A DNA stretch of 64,000 bases from JAEXNA01 sp050486105 (GTDB taxonomy: Bacteria; Vulcanimicrobiota; Xenobia; Xenobiales; JADMJV01). The position numbers and the translations under genes were made by a program. The notes beneath the pieces were generated by a model that saw nothing but the letters and a program-made list of their open reading frames with translations, did not search any database and had not been told where the DNA came from. This document shows positions 1 through 8,072 of this stretch, piece by piece. The number at the start of each line of letters is the position of its first letter. Position 1 is the stretch's first letter. The stretch is from the NCBI GenBank assembly GCA_050486105.1, contig JBJHCR010000001.1:1-64000 (forward strand), read 5' to 3'.

Positions 1-159
1 CGCGGCGCGGGGGGTGGTTTTGTCTCCGCGCTGGGGGTGGATTCGCGCGGGAGTAGGCCCAAGCCACTCTGGGGTTGGCTTAGGATCCGCCCTGGGGGTG
101 GCATATCGGGGGGGCGAGGGGAATCATCTCAGAGACGGGCGGGAATGAGCTCGACTCCC
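1..159. other. Left-edge non-coding stretch with degenerate G-rich repeats
   Basis: Lies downstream of the minus-strand Tim44-like gene. It holds several imperfect copies of CTGGGGGTGG (around 5-16, 29-40, 70-81 and 92-103). I see no convincing coding frame or terminator. It may be the edge of a longer degenerate repeat cut by the window. Confidence 0.3.
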
Positions 160-1608
160 TCAGGCGAAATAGGCTTCGTCTTGTTCGATGCGCGACAGCA
201 CCCAATCGAAGTCCCCACGAGTGATGTTGGCCTGGCAATACTCGCAAATTCCGGCCTGATTGACTCGATCCAAAGGGGCTCCACAGCTGGGGCAGCGGGT
301 CTTTTCCCGCTCCGGGGTGGTCACTCCAGCTCGGCGGATGAAGGTCCAATACTCAGAGAAAAAACGCACCTGATTAGGATCGCCGGCTAGAAGTGAGCCG
401 TCCGCGAGGCTTCGCTTATAGTCTTTCATGGAGGCAAAGATGCGAAAGGTAGCGCTTTCGAAGTAGCGATCCTGCTCGATGTTGGCCAATTCCACTCGCT
501 GCACGGTGATGTCTTCCAAACAGTTTCGAACCCCTTCGTTGCGGTAGCTCTGCAGCCAGAAAGTGTGCTGTTGGTATAAAGTGTCGGTCTCGTAGGGCCT
601 GGCTCTCTCCCAGGCATCTTCGGTCCAAGCTTCTTGAAGCAAGATGAAGACCATCCTCGCGAACTCCTGCAGCTCTTCAAGCTCAAAACTCGGGTCCTGG
701 GCCTTCACCTGGGCCAAGGCGCTCTGCAGATTCGGACTGCGCCGAGTGGGCAGGTCGGTGCCCATCTCGTGCCCCGAACTCGACAGCACCAACTTGGGCT
801 TGGGAGCGGTGTGGCGACGAACCAAACCAGTGAGCAGCCAGCCAAATCGGCCGTCATTGACTTGGGATTTGCAGTAGGTGCATTGACCGGAGGCATTCAC
901 CGGTTCGGTGCTCCCGCAGTTTGGGCAAGCCAGACGATAGACGTTTTCCGGAGGGGGCGTGAGGGCCCCGGGACGCCGATGGAAGGTGAGCTCATCCACG
1001 ATGAAAAGGGAGTGTCCATCTTCGAATTCTAGATTGGCCTCGACTTCCACCACCACTTTCTGATCGTGCGCTGAGAGCATCACACCGGTGGCTCTGAGGC
1101 CGCCTAGAATGACGCTCTTGAGTCCGGTGAGCGGCTCGCCTTCCAGGGCCTGGCGAAAGGAGTTGGTGAGATAGGCCCCCACTCTCCTGAGATCCCTCTG
1201 CTCTAGATAGACTCGGTTGTACAGCAAGCCCACAAAATCGAAAAACAGAGGTTTGCTGAAGTTGACATCCTGTCGGCGTAGGGCCGACAGGTCCGCTCTC
1301 TGGCTTCGCACCGTATTGCTGGCCGACCATTGCTGCAACTGAGAGAACGCTTGGTCCCCGGCGTTCTTACGAGTGGAAATATAATAGAACACGGCGCCCG
1401 CGATGAGCAGGGGGATGCCGATCTCAGGGTAGTAGATGAGCAGCCGGATCAGGAGCTCGATGAGGATTCCGATGGCCTCGCCATCTCCTCCGCCGGATCC
1501 TGACCCCGACGAAGTGGAAGAGTAGCCTCCTCCGGAATAACTTTCGCCTCCACCTACTCGAGCGGCAGCAGCGAGACTCAAGGTCAAGATTATGAGCAAG
1601 ACTTTCAT
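160..1608 (-). CDS. Tim44-like domain protein with two zinc ribbons
   Basis: 482 aa. Residues 1-15 are a signal sequence or membrane start, then a Gly/Ser-rich stretch (about 18-42) and hydrophobic segments (about 45-80). Two similar cytosolic modules follow, each ending in a zinc ribbon with CxxC pairs: C228/C231 with C240/C243, and C439/C442 with a second pair near C455. The modules resemble the Tim44/MRP-L45 fold (residues about 95-215 and 305-420), with typical phrases such as ESATFRIFASMKDY. Bacterial Tim44-like proteins are often membrane-associated and of unclear role. The start overlaps the stop of the upstream TPM-like gene by 4 bp, so the two are probably co-translated. No mitochondrial-import function is implied; a membrane scaffold or assembly role is a guess. 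Confidence 0.6.
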   Translation of the reverse strand: MKVLLIILTLSLAAAARVGGGESYSGGGYSSTSSGSGSGGGDGEAIGILIELLIRLLIYYPEIGIPLLIAGAVFYYISTRKNAGDQAFSQLQQWSASNTVRSQRADLSALRRQDVNFSKPLFFDFVGLLYNRVYLEQRDLRRVGAYLTNSFRQALEGEPLTGLKSVILGGLRATGVMLSAHDQKVVVEVEANLEFEDGHSLFIVDELTFHRRPGALTPPPENVYRLACPNCGSTEPVNASGQCTYCKSQVNDGRFGWLLTGLVRRHTAPKPKLVLSSSGHEMGTDLPTRRSPNLQSALAQVKAQDPSFELEELQEFARMVFILLQEAWTEDAWERARPYETDTLYQQHTFWLQSYRNEGVRNCLEDITVQRVELANIEQDRYFESATFRIFASMKDYKRSLADGSLLAGDPNQVRFFSEYWTFIRRAGVTTPEREKTRCPSCGAPLDRVNQAGICEYCQANITRGDFDWVLSRIEQDEAYFA

Positions 1609-2225
1609 GCCAGCTCCACCGGACGGTTGGCCAATTCATTGAAATCGTCGCTCGCTCGGGGGAGCTGACGGGCTAGGGGTCCTTTCATCTCTTTGAGCAA
1701 GGCCGTGAGTCCCTCGGTCAAGGCTTGAACGTTTCTTGCGGTGCCGAAACACTGGCGCCAGTTTTCCAGAACCTCTGGGGACAAGCGGCTTTCGATGGCC
1801 CGATCCACCACGATCTCGATCCTGCGTTCGAGTTTGGAAAGATAGAGCAAGATTCCGATGCGCTTCTGGGTACGGTCGACTCCCAGGCGGAGGAATGTCA
1901 ACTGGGCTGAATCGAGGACCTGCTGAGCCTGTCGACTTCGCGGCACCGAAAGCCGACGAAGGACTCCGGAGTATCGGCTGAGCAACCACCCTAACACTCC
2001 GAGCAGCACGACGTTGGGCACCACATAGTTCGGATGAAACTCAAAGGGGCTCCAAATCGCCGTGGCTAGTTTCAGGAGAGCGAAGGCGATTCCCCAAGCG
2101 AGATCCACGTCGGCATAACTGCCAGACCTGGAAGCTAGACTCACCACCACTTCTGCCGAAGAGCCCTCTTCGAGTTCTTCGATGAGCTGTTCGATGTCGC
2201 GAATCAGATTGTCCGAGGAGGCCAT
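1605..2225 (-). CDS. TPM-domain-like membrane protein
   Basis: 206 aa. The N-terminal half resembles a TPM (DUF477) fold: an acidic helix, then a VVVSLASRSGSYADVDL strand and turn. Two hydrophobic segments (about 46-60 and 68-86) interrupt it. The C-terminal half continues with GILLYLSKLERRIEIVVDRAI, which matches the conserved core of the family, so the TPM domain appears to carry a transmembrane hairpin. Proteins of this type are linked to membrane-protein maintenance and, in plants, photosystem II repair. It is translationally coupled (ATGA overlap) to the Tim44-like gene. 53 bp separate it from the 301-aa gene upstream, so it may be the tail of that operon. There is no sign of decay. Confidence 0.6.
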   Translation of the reverse strand: MASSDNLIRDIEQLIEELEEGSSAEVVVSLASRSGSYADVDLAWGIAFALLKLATAIWSPFEFHPNYVVPNVVLLGVLGWLLSRYSGVLRRLSVPRSRQAQQVLDSAQLTFLRLGVDRTQKRIGILLYLSKLERRIEIVVDRAIESRLSPEVLENWRQCFGTARNVQALTEGLTALLKEMKGPLARQLPRASDDFNELANRPVELA

Positions 2226-2278
2226 AGTTCAAAGTATGTGCGGCGGGCAAGAAAAACCCTTGGCCGGCAGAGATGCTC

Positions 2279-3184
2279 CTAGAACTGCACGATTCTTGGG
2301 GTTAACTTGGCCTTCTCGATGAGGTCCAGGTAATCATTCGGGGTGACATCCTCCCACTGCTTGCCCAACAGGGCTAAAAGGGCGGCCTCCAGAACGTTCG
2401 TGCCGTAGCTCCGGCCTTCGATCTCAGGGGTGGTGGTGACAAGCCATGACAGATGGCGTTTCTTGAGTTCACCGATATCGGAGTTGGTCACGGTGTTGGT
2501 CAAGATCCCTTTTCCACGAAGATCGTCCGGGAGCTTTCTTCGCATTAGGTGGAAGTCTCCGGCCACGATTTCGGCCTCGGCGAAATAAGGGGCGGTCAGT
2601 TCGTCGGGTTCGATGGATTCTTGTTTTTTTCCGATGGGATACACCATGGAGATCGGCAACTTGCAGATCTCAGGAAGGAGCTTCTTGGCTCGCTCCTCGA
2701 GCTCGTCGAGGGTCAAGATAGGTTTGTCGATCCCCAGGTTGAAGATCATATCGGCATAGACCGAGCGGGCCCCCACTTCTTCGAGAGCCTCAGCCATTCC
2801 GAATCGGTCCATAGCGCAGACCATCAGAACTTTCTTGTTCTGGAAATCCACTTGGCCCGTTTGTTGGAGATGCAAAACCGTCTGACGTTCGAGTGTGTTC
2901 TTGAGACCGCTGCCATCGACCACAGGAGTGGTGGTGACGGCCTCTTTGAGCCGCATTCCATCACGCAGGACGAAGGTTTCGTTACGGGATTTCAGATAGA
3001 TATCGATCCCACCTAGGCCGATAGCATCGACTTTACCGTCGAGTTCCTGAAGGAGAGCGAGGGCTTTCTTGAAGTTGCCATTGACTCCGCGACGGCTGAC
3101 GGAGATGGTTTCGCCTAGAATACTCAATTGAGATTCGTGGTCTCTCTTGGACGTTCCCAGAGAGACGGAGACCACAGTCTTCAT
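2279..3184 (-). CDS. Conserved hypothetical protein in acyl-reductase operon
   Basis: 301 aa, no signal peptide or membrane segment, likely cytosolic. It starts with a beta strand (TVVSVSLGTSKRDH) and has a GLGGIDIYL motif and a central segment (KVLMVCAMDRFGMAEAL) that looks like a nucleotide- or substrate-binding beta-alpha unit. I do not recognise a characterised family. Relatives may be found annotated as quinate 5-dehydrogenase, but I see no Rossmann GxGxxG to justify a dehydrogenase name. The start overlaps the stop of the acyl-ACP-reductase-like gene by 4 bp, so the two are almost certainly co-translated and probably act in one pathway. TTTPE and NTVTNSDIGELKKRHL are candidate active-site stretches. 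Confidence 0.75.
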   Translation of the reverse strand: MKTVVSVSLGTSKRDHESQLSILGETISVSRRGVNGNFKKALALLQELDGKVDAIGLGGIDIYLKSRNETFVLRDGMRLKEAVTTTPVVDGSGLKNTLERQTVLHLQQTGQVDFQNKKVLMVCAMDRFGMAEALEEVGARSVYADMIFNLGIDKPILTLDELEERAKKLLPEICKLPISMVYPIGKKQESIEPDELTAPYFAEAEIVAGDFHLMRRKLPDDLRGKGILTNTVTNSDIGELKKRHLSWLVTTTPEIEGRSYGTNVLEAALLALLGKQWEDVTPNDYLDLIEKAKLTPRIVQF

Positions 3185-4275
3185 AGAATCACTCGAACCG
3201 GTTGTCGAGCTTGGCGAATGTAGGAAGCCACCTCTTCGATCTTATCTTTGGAGACCGGCTCGTCAAATGCCCGGAACCCGGCCAATCGAAATCCGTTTCG
3301 AGCGGCTAAAATTTCGATCTCTTGGACCTTTTCAAATTCTAGACCACGACCAATAGAGAAGTTTTCGAAGCGACCTTCCAGGGTCAAGATCATGGTTTCC
3401 GCCATGCAGGCCAAGGCCACTCCTTCGGGATAGCCGAAGTCCAAGCCAAAATCGACCTCTCCAGGAACTTCCACCACCCCGCCTTCGATAACCAAAACGT
3501 CGGGCCGTAAGCGAGAGACCTCTCGACAGACATCGTGGGGAACGGCCACATCGCAGACTATGGCCCCAGTTTTGAGGTGCTCGGCTTGGATGATGCTCCC
3601 CCCTGAGGACGTCGCGGTGATCACAATATCGGCCTCGGACAAGGCTTGAGTAAGGTCCATCTCTACTTTGAGAGCGGTAGAACTCTCCTTCTGAATGGTT
3701 TCAGCCAAGACTTTCAGTCGAGACTTGGAACGCGCCGAGATCACCAAGCGAGGAACTTTGCGAGCCATGAAGCGCGAGCAAACACTTCCGATGGATCCCG
3801 TGGCCCCGATCACTGCTGCCGTGGAGCGACTGAGATCCACGTCGAGGGCCTTGGCGGCGGCAAGCGCTCCTTCTAAGGCGGTGGCGATAGTATAAGAATT
3901 GCCGCTGGTTACGGCGATATCCAGCACTTCGGCTACGGCCTGGCCCGCTCGGCCAACCACCGAGTTGTAGCCTCCCAGCCCCACCACCTGAGCTCCCAAC
4001 TCTTGTCCGATCAAGGCCGCCTGTTTGACCCTGTCCACCACAGCTTTGCGGTCCAGATTCAAAAACTGGCTGGGCATCAGCGGCACCATAACGAAGTTTC
4101 CGCAAACCTCTCGTCCATGGGGTGAGCGAACTCCTACGATTTCTGAGGCCTTATACGGAGGCATCCACTCCAAAATTTTCAAGACGATGGGTTCTCGCTT
4201 GCCCGCGGCCTTGGGCGCGTAGCGAACCACGTCCTTCATCCCCAGAGGGTGAGTCAAAAAGGAGAAGCGGTTCAT
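3181..4275 (-). CDS. Acyl-ACP reductase-like / COG5322 dehydrogenase
   Basis: 364 aa. A Rossmann motif (AVIGATGSIGS) starts near residue 157, preceded by a shikimate-dehydrogenase-like catalytic half. The C-terminal part aligns by eye with cyanobacterial long-chain acyl-ACP reductase (AAR): ALACMAETM followed by LEGRFENFSIGRG. C290 sits where AAR has its acyl-carrying cysteine. Known AARs reduce acyl-ACP or acyl-CoA to a fatty aldehyde with NADPH. From the conserved cysteine I infer a thioester-reducing activity, though the substrate could be another acyl or amino acyl group. It overlaps the SRPBCC gene upstream and the 301-aa gene downstream by 4 bp each, so it is the centre of a tightly coupled operon. 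No aldehyde-deformylating oxygenase is in the window, so alkane synthesis is not indicated. Confidence 0.75.
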   Translation of the reverse strand: MNRFSFLTHPLGMKDVVRYAPKAAGKREPIVLKILEWMPPYKASEIVGVRSPHGREVCGNFVMVPLMPSQFLNLDRKAVVDRVKQAALIGQELGAQVVGLGGYNSVVGRAGQAVAEVLDIAVTSGNSYTIATALEGALAAAKALDVDLSRSTAAVIGATGSIGSVCSRFMARKVPRLVISARSKSRLKVLAETIQKESSTALKVEMDLTQALSEADIVITATSSGGSIIQAEHLKTGAIVCDVAVPHDVCREVSRLRPDVLVIEGGVVEVPGEVDFGLDFGYPEGVALACMAETMILTLEGRFENFSIGRGLEFEKVQEIEILAARNGFRLAGFRAFDEPVSKDKIEEVASYIRQARQPVRVIL

Positions 4276-4712
4276 GATTGGGCCTCAACTAAGGCTTTGA
4301 TGCCGGAGAGCATCATTTCGCTGTTTTCGCCGATCTTGTCGTGCAGGGTCGGTCCGATCAGTTCGGTCAACTCGGGAAGTCCAAAATCGTAATCCACCAA
4401 CAGGGTGACTTCGGTCTTGCCGTCCCGGGCCTGGAAAGCCCAAGATCCTTCAAACCTTTCCAGGTCCCCTTCGATTAGGGCATAGTCGATACGCAGGTTG
4501 CCATCGTCGAAATGGTCCTCTTCCGTCCAAAGGAAAGGCGTGCCGTCCACATTGGTCACCCATTCCGTGACCGTCCTATTGGCTTCACGAGAAACGACTT
4601 TGACGCTTTCCACATCCGGCATGAAATTGGGGAATCGCTCCATGTCTTTGGCCAGCTCATAAACAGCTTTGGGCTCTCCGTCAATCACGATTTTGCGTTC
4701 AACCAAAGGCAT
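4272..4712 (-). CDS. SRPBCC (START/COQ10-like) ligand-binding protein
   Basis: 146 aa, full length for the polyketide cyclase/COQ10-like branch of the SRPBCC superfamily. It has the typical N-terminal KIVIDGEPKAVYELAKDME helix-grip start, the central EWVTNVDGTPFLWTEED strands, and a long C-terminal helix. These proteins bind a hydrophobic ligand in a deep cavity. It starts 3 bp after the aminotransferase stop and overlaps the acyl-reductase gene by 4 bp. The context suggests it carries or shapes a lipid-like intermediate between the two enzymes; that role is inference. Confidence 0.8.
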   Translation of the reverse strand: MPLVERKIVIDGEPKAVYELAKDMERFPNFMPDVESVKVVSREANRTVTEWVTNVDGTPFLWTEEDHFDDGNLRIDYALIEGDLERFEGSWAFQARDGKTEVTLLVDYDFGLPELTELIGPTLHDKIGENSEMMLSGIKALVEAQS

Positions 4713-4715
4713 GCA

Positions 4716-6005
4716 TCAAGCTCTCTTTCCGAGACGATGTCGGGTTTCCAGAAGGGATTCTCGCAGCGCGTGGAGAGCCGTCTCGATCTCCTCTGTATCC
4801 ACATTGAGGGGTGGTTCAAACCGGATGACTTTCGGTTGATTGAGAGTGTAGACAGCGATCACGTTGCGCTTGACCATCTCAAAAATGACCGAACCACCAT
4901 AGCGGTCTTCCGTGAACTCGACTCCGATCATCAAACCTAAACCTCGAACATCTGCGACAAGGTCCGGGAACTCTGTTTGCAAAGTTCGCAGACCGGACAT
5001 CAAACTCTCTCCAGAGGTGGCTGCCCGGTTGGCTAAGTCCTCTTCAGCGAAGACTTCTAGGGCCGCGAAAGCTGCGCTGCAGGCAAGGGGATTTCCTCCA
5101 AAAGTGCTGGTGTGCAGCAATGGTCGTCCTCGGTAGGCTTCTGCTACGGCGGGGGTAGCTATCATGGCTCCTATGGGGAGGACCCCGCCACCTAGGGCTT
5201 TCGCCATAGTCATGATATCCGGCACCACCTGGTAGTGCTCGACGGCAAACCAACGCCCCGTGCGGCACAGACCGCTCTGCACCTCGTCTGCGATCAGCAG
5301 AATCCCACGTTCGCTGCACAGACGTCTGGCTTCCTGAAGGTATCCTGGGGCAGCCAAATGGATCCCCCCTTCGCCTTGGACGGGTTCCAAGACCAGGGCT
5401 GCCGTCTCTTCAGTGAGGGCCTGATCTAGAGCCTGCAGATCGTTAAACTCGACCGCGCGGCAGCCCGGCAGAAGCGGGGCGAACGGGTCTTGATAGCTCG
5501 CTCTGCCGGAGACGGAAAGGGCTCCCAAAGTCTTGCCGTGGTAAGACCCGACAGTAGAGACAAATTCTGCACGTCCGGTGGACACTCGAGCCAGCTTGAG
5601 AGCGGCTTCTATGGCTTCGGTGCCGCTGTTGCAGAAAAAAGAGCGCTGCAGCTCCCCGGGGGTAACTTCGGCCAAGCGTTGGGCCAGTCTCGCTTGCCAG
5701 GGATTGAAGAACACTCGAGAACTGAGAGCCAGTCTATCCAACTGCTCTTTGACGGCGGCCACCACCTTCGGATGCCTGTGCCCTAGAGAGAAGACACCGT
5801 AGCCACCAGAAAAATCCAGATACTTTCGACCGGTATGATCAGTAACCCAGACCCCTGAGGCGGAGATCTCCAGAACTCCGAATCCTGTGAGCCGGAGCAG
5901 TCTGGCCAGGTCTGGAGAGAGGAATTCTTTATACTGCTGTACGACCTCAGTGAGGGTGACCTGGTCCATCTCTAGAACATTTGTGCGAAGTCCAGTCATG
6001 GCCAT
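4716..6005 (-). CDS. Class III PLP-dependent aminotransferase (ornithine/putrescine type)
   Basis: 429 aa, full length for class III (subgroup II) omega-aminotransferases. Visible family marks are KYLDFSGGYGVFSLGHRHP near the N-terminus, CNSGTEAIEAALKLAR (phosphate-binding region), LVLEPVQGEGGI, LLIADEVQSGLCRTG (the Asp that binds the PLP ring nitrogen) and TMAKALGGGVLPIGA with the Schiff-base lysine. Enzymes of this group transaminate terminal amines and aldehydes such as putrescine, ornithine or acetylornithine. Next to an acyl-ACP-reductase homologue, a long-chain or beta-functional aldehyde is a plausible acceptor, but sequence alone cannot decide. It lies 25 bp after coaX and 3 bp before the SRPBCC gene on the same strand. 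Confidence 0.85.
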   Translation of the reverse strand: MAMTGLRTNVLEMDQVTLTEVVQQYKEFLSPDLARLLRLTGFGVLEISASGVWVTDHTGRKYLDFSGGYGVFSLGHRHPKVVAAVKEQLDRLALSSRVFFNPWQARLAQRLAEVTPGELQRSFFCNSGTEAIEAALKLARVSTGRAEFVSTVGSYHGKTLGALSVSGRASYQDPFAPLLPGCRAVEFNDLQALDQALTEETAALVLEPVQGEGGIHLAAPGYLQEARRLCSERGILLIADEVQSGLCRTGRWFAVEHYQVVPDIMTMAKALGGGVLPIGAMIATPAVAEAYRGRPLLHTSTFGGNPLACSAAFAALEVFAEEDLANRAATSGESLMSGLRTLQTEFPDLVADVRGLGLMIGVEFTEDRYGGSVIFEMVKRNVIAVYTLNQPKVIRFEPPLNVDTEEIETALHALRESLLETRHRLGKRA

Positions 6006-6030
6006 AGAGTCCGCTGCGCTTCGACAGGGT

Positions 6031-6816
6031 TCAAAACGCCTCCTGCAGTTGTCTTTGGCTCAGGATGCGGCACCCCACATTGACCAGCAGAGCCTCGCTG
6101 ACGTCCACGGAGGGGCTCAAGGCTGCGATCCGGTGAAAGAGTCCTCCGCAACCGAAAACCGACAATTTTTGTCCTTCAAACATGGTGCGATAGCGCGAGA
6201 TCAGCCCATCGATAGCCTCGGCGTGCCCATAGAGAATGCCAGCTTGGATTGCCTCTACGGTGTCGGTCCCAAAGGGGAGGTCTGGGGCCTGTTGGGCGAT
6301 CTCGGAGGGAAGGTGAGGGGCACTCTTGGTTAAGGCTCGGAGCTGGGTGACCAAACCTGGCAAGATAGCCACCCCAAGGATTTCGTCTGTTTGCGAAAGT
6401 AGAGTCAAGGTTGTGGCTGTCCCGCAGTCGACTACCAAGAGAGGGCCGACGGTTTGACTGCGAGCCGCCACTAAGCCGGCAATCAGATCCGCTCCAATCT
6501 CATTGCGAATGGAAGGCTTCATAGTCAAACCGTGGGGAGAATCTGTATCGACCCAGAGATAGGAAGAAGGTTGAAAACACTGGGCTGCATCTTGGAGAGT
6601 TCGATCGAGACCCGGAACCACACTGGCGATGGACAGATGGACCTCCGAGGATGAGATGTCACAAACTCCCAACAGCTTGTTCCAGCTTTCGAGCAGCTGA
6701 GAGCGGTCTGGAAGTGGCCTGGTGGCCAGTCGACTTGAGGCCCAGAGTTCGTCATTGCGGTATAAGGCAAGACAAAGCTGAGAGTTTCCGGCGTCTATGG
6801 TTAGGCTAAAGGTCAT
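6031..6816 (-). CDS. coaX: Type III pantothenate kinase
   Basis: 261 aa, normal length. It catalyses the first step of coenzyme A synthesis (pantothenate phosphorylation). The ASKHA-fold motifs are all visible: LTIDAGNS at the N-terminus (phosphate 1), EIGADLIAGLVAA, VVDCGTATTLTLL (phosphate 2), AILPGLVTQLRAL and the C-terminal VFGCGG adenosine motif. Type III kinases need a monovalent cation and resist CoA feedback. It is the first gene of the minus-strand run leading into the aminotransferase and acyl-reductase genes. A link between CoA supply and acyl chemistry is possible, but position alone could also be chance. Confidence 0.93.
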   Translation of the reverse strand: MTFSLTIDAGNSQLCLALYRNDELWASSRLATRPLPDRSQLLESWNKLLGVCDISSSEVHLSIASVVPGLDRTLQDAAQCFQPSSYLWVDTDSPHGLTMKPSIRNEIGADLIAGLVAARSQTVGPLLVVDCGTATTLTLLSQTDEILGVAILPGLVTQLRALTKSAPHLPSEIAQQAPDLPFGTDTVEAIQAGILYGHAEAIDGLISRYRTMFEGQKLSVFGCGGLFHRIAALSPSVDVSEALLVNVGCRILSQRQLQEAF

Positions 6817-6952
6817 GGTCGTTGGCTTTCTGGTCGCAACCTTTAGCTGTTGGAGAGAGCTTTCCTACTGAGGCGAGCTTAAAGCGCTCGACTCAAGGCA
6901 AGCACTTTGGGTTTTCGATTCTTAAGTTAGGGCCCGGCGGGACGGAGGTGAC

Positions 6953-7042
6953 ATGGGGAAGGAACGGAGTCTCTTGTCGCTGAACGGATCTCACAATCAT
7001 CGAATCGGAGGCGGAAGATTTTGGATCTCAAGACTGGTGTAG
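6953..7042 (+). CDS. Possible 29-codon leader ORF
   Basis: ATG at 6953 directly follows a strong ribosome-binding site (GGAGGTGAC). The 29-codon frame ends at a TAG (7040-7042), overlapping the first 22 bases of the next gene in another frame. This would place ribosomes over the weak TTG start at 7021. It may be a translational-coupling leader, or the remnant of an original start after a frameshift. Coding is unproven. Confidence 0.25.
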   Translation: MGKERSLLSLNGSHNHRIGGGRFWISRLV

Positions 7043-7710
7043 AGCTGCGTTTGAAGTTTGTTCCTGGTCGCACAGCGCTCTATTCGCTGAAGACCCAACT
7101 GGACCAACAGGTTCAACAAGGGGAACAGGTTGTCAATGAGACGGAAAATGTCTTCACCAACGATCTTCGCCAAAGAGTTCTCGCCGTGGATCCCGATGAG
7201 ACGGCTCACATACTGTGCATGTTGAGTCCTCCTGGTGCCGACCCCCGCGGCGAGCAGAGGCAGATCATTTATCAGCGCCTGGGTCCCCGAGGCGAGGTTC
7301 TCGATGTCTCAGGCCTCAACCCAGCTAACGCCTTCGCTCTCCCCGAAGGTTCGGTCTCCGAGGGATCTAGTTGGACTGGAGAGGTCAAGATCCCCATACC
7401 GCAATCGCCCGAGACTGTAGCCTGTACCACGACGTACGAACTGAAGGGCAGTCGAGAGGTCGAGGGCATGCAGTGTGTCGAGATCTCTTGTTCGGTTGAT
7501 GAGTTCGAGTTCGGCATTCCCATGCCTGACCGAAGTGGACGAGCCATCGTTCTCATGGGATCTCACGGAACGATCTATTTTGCCCCGGAGGAAGGGATAC
7601 TGGTTCGCTACGAATTGGACACCGTAACCTCACCTCAGATCGGGCAGTTCTCTTTCACCACCTCCACTACCATCACCCAGGAGTTTGTCCGCTTTGAAGA
7701 TTTAACCTAA
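7021..7710 (+). CDS. Hypothetical beta-rich protein
   Basis: 229 aa, TTG start with GGAGGCGG a few bases upstream. No signal peptide is visible in this frame, although the sequence (many alternating beta strands, ending FSFTTSTTITQEFVRFED) looks like an exported or lipid-associated beta-structure protein. The segment GTIYFAPEEGILVRYELD recalls end regions of DUF3108/DUF6263-type proteins, but I do not assign a family. The frame is open upstream to 6952 with no start codon, and another well-initiated ORF overlaps the start. A mis-set start, or loss of a leader through a frameshift, is therefore possible. It is divergent from coaX. Confidence 0.6.
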   Translation: MDLKTGVELRLKFVPGRTALYSLKTQLDQQVQQGEQVVNETENVFTNDLRQRVLAVDPDETAHILCMLSPPGADPRGEQRQIIYQRLGPRGEVLDVSGLNPANAFALPEGSVSEGSSWTGEVKIPIPQSPETVACTTTYELKGSREVEGMQCVEISCSVDEFEFGIPMPDRSGRAIVLMGSHGTIYFAPEEGILVRYELDTVTSPQIGQFSFTTSTTITQEFVRFEDLT

Positions 7711-7741
7711 GAATCTGGTCCGGAATAACTTCTCGGTTTGG

Positions 7742-7769
7742 GCTGCCGATGCACCCCCCCCCCGGCAGC
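7742..7769 (+). terminator. Hairpin after the 229-aa gene
   Basis: GCTGCCG (7742-7748) pairs with CGGCAGC (7763-7769) around a C-tract, 32 bp after the stop of the plus-strand gene. It is followed by GTTGATTTT, only a weak T-run, so rho-independent termination is plausible but not strong. Confidence 0.35.
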
Positions 7770-7808
7770 GTTGATTTTCACTCACGTATTCCCGATACTA
7801 GGCTCACG

Positions 7809-7947
7809 TTCCGCACTTCTCGGACAAAATGCTTAGCCTGGCCTGTTTTCATTCCTTGTCAAGCACATTTCGACATTTCAGGAAAAACCTGGGTGCTCTT
7901 TGCTTCATATAGTCCTAGTTTTGGCAACTATTTTGAGAAGTGCGGAA
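7809..7947. repeat. 139-bp MITE-like element with 13-bp terminal inverted repeats
   Basis: TTCCGCACTTCTC (7809-7821) and GAGAAGTGCGGAA (7935-7947) are perfect inverted repeats enclosing about 113 bp of lower-GC, non-coding DNA. A further ATTTTG match lies just inside both arms. No coding frame and no clear target-site duplication is seen. Together with the hairpin above it fills the 362-bp gene-free gap between 7710 and 8073. Confidence 0.4.
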
Positions 7948-8072
7948 TATGAGTCTAGTAGTTCAAACCGCCTTACCACACCCACGGGTGCCCGGCGCCC
8001 CGACAACCGAGTCCAGAAAGTTGTTACGGACCAAATCCTTAGGACCCAAATACCCTCACTTCGGAGAACTCC

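Noticed and set aside
2279..3184. Quinate 5-dehydrogenase
   Set aside because: No Rossmann nucleotide motif is visible, so the name is not supported by sequence.
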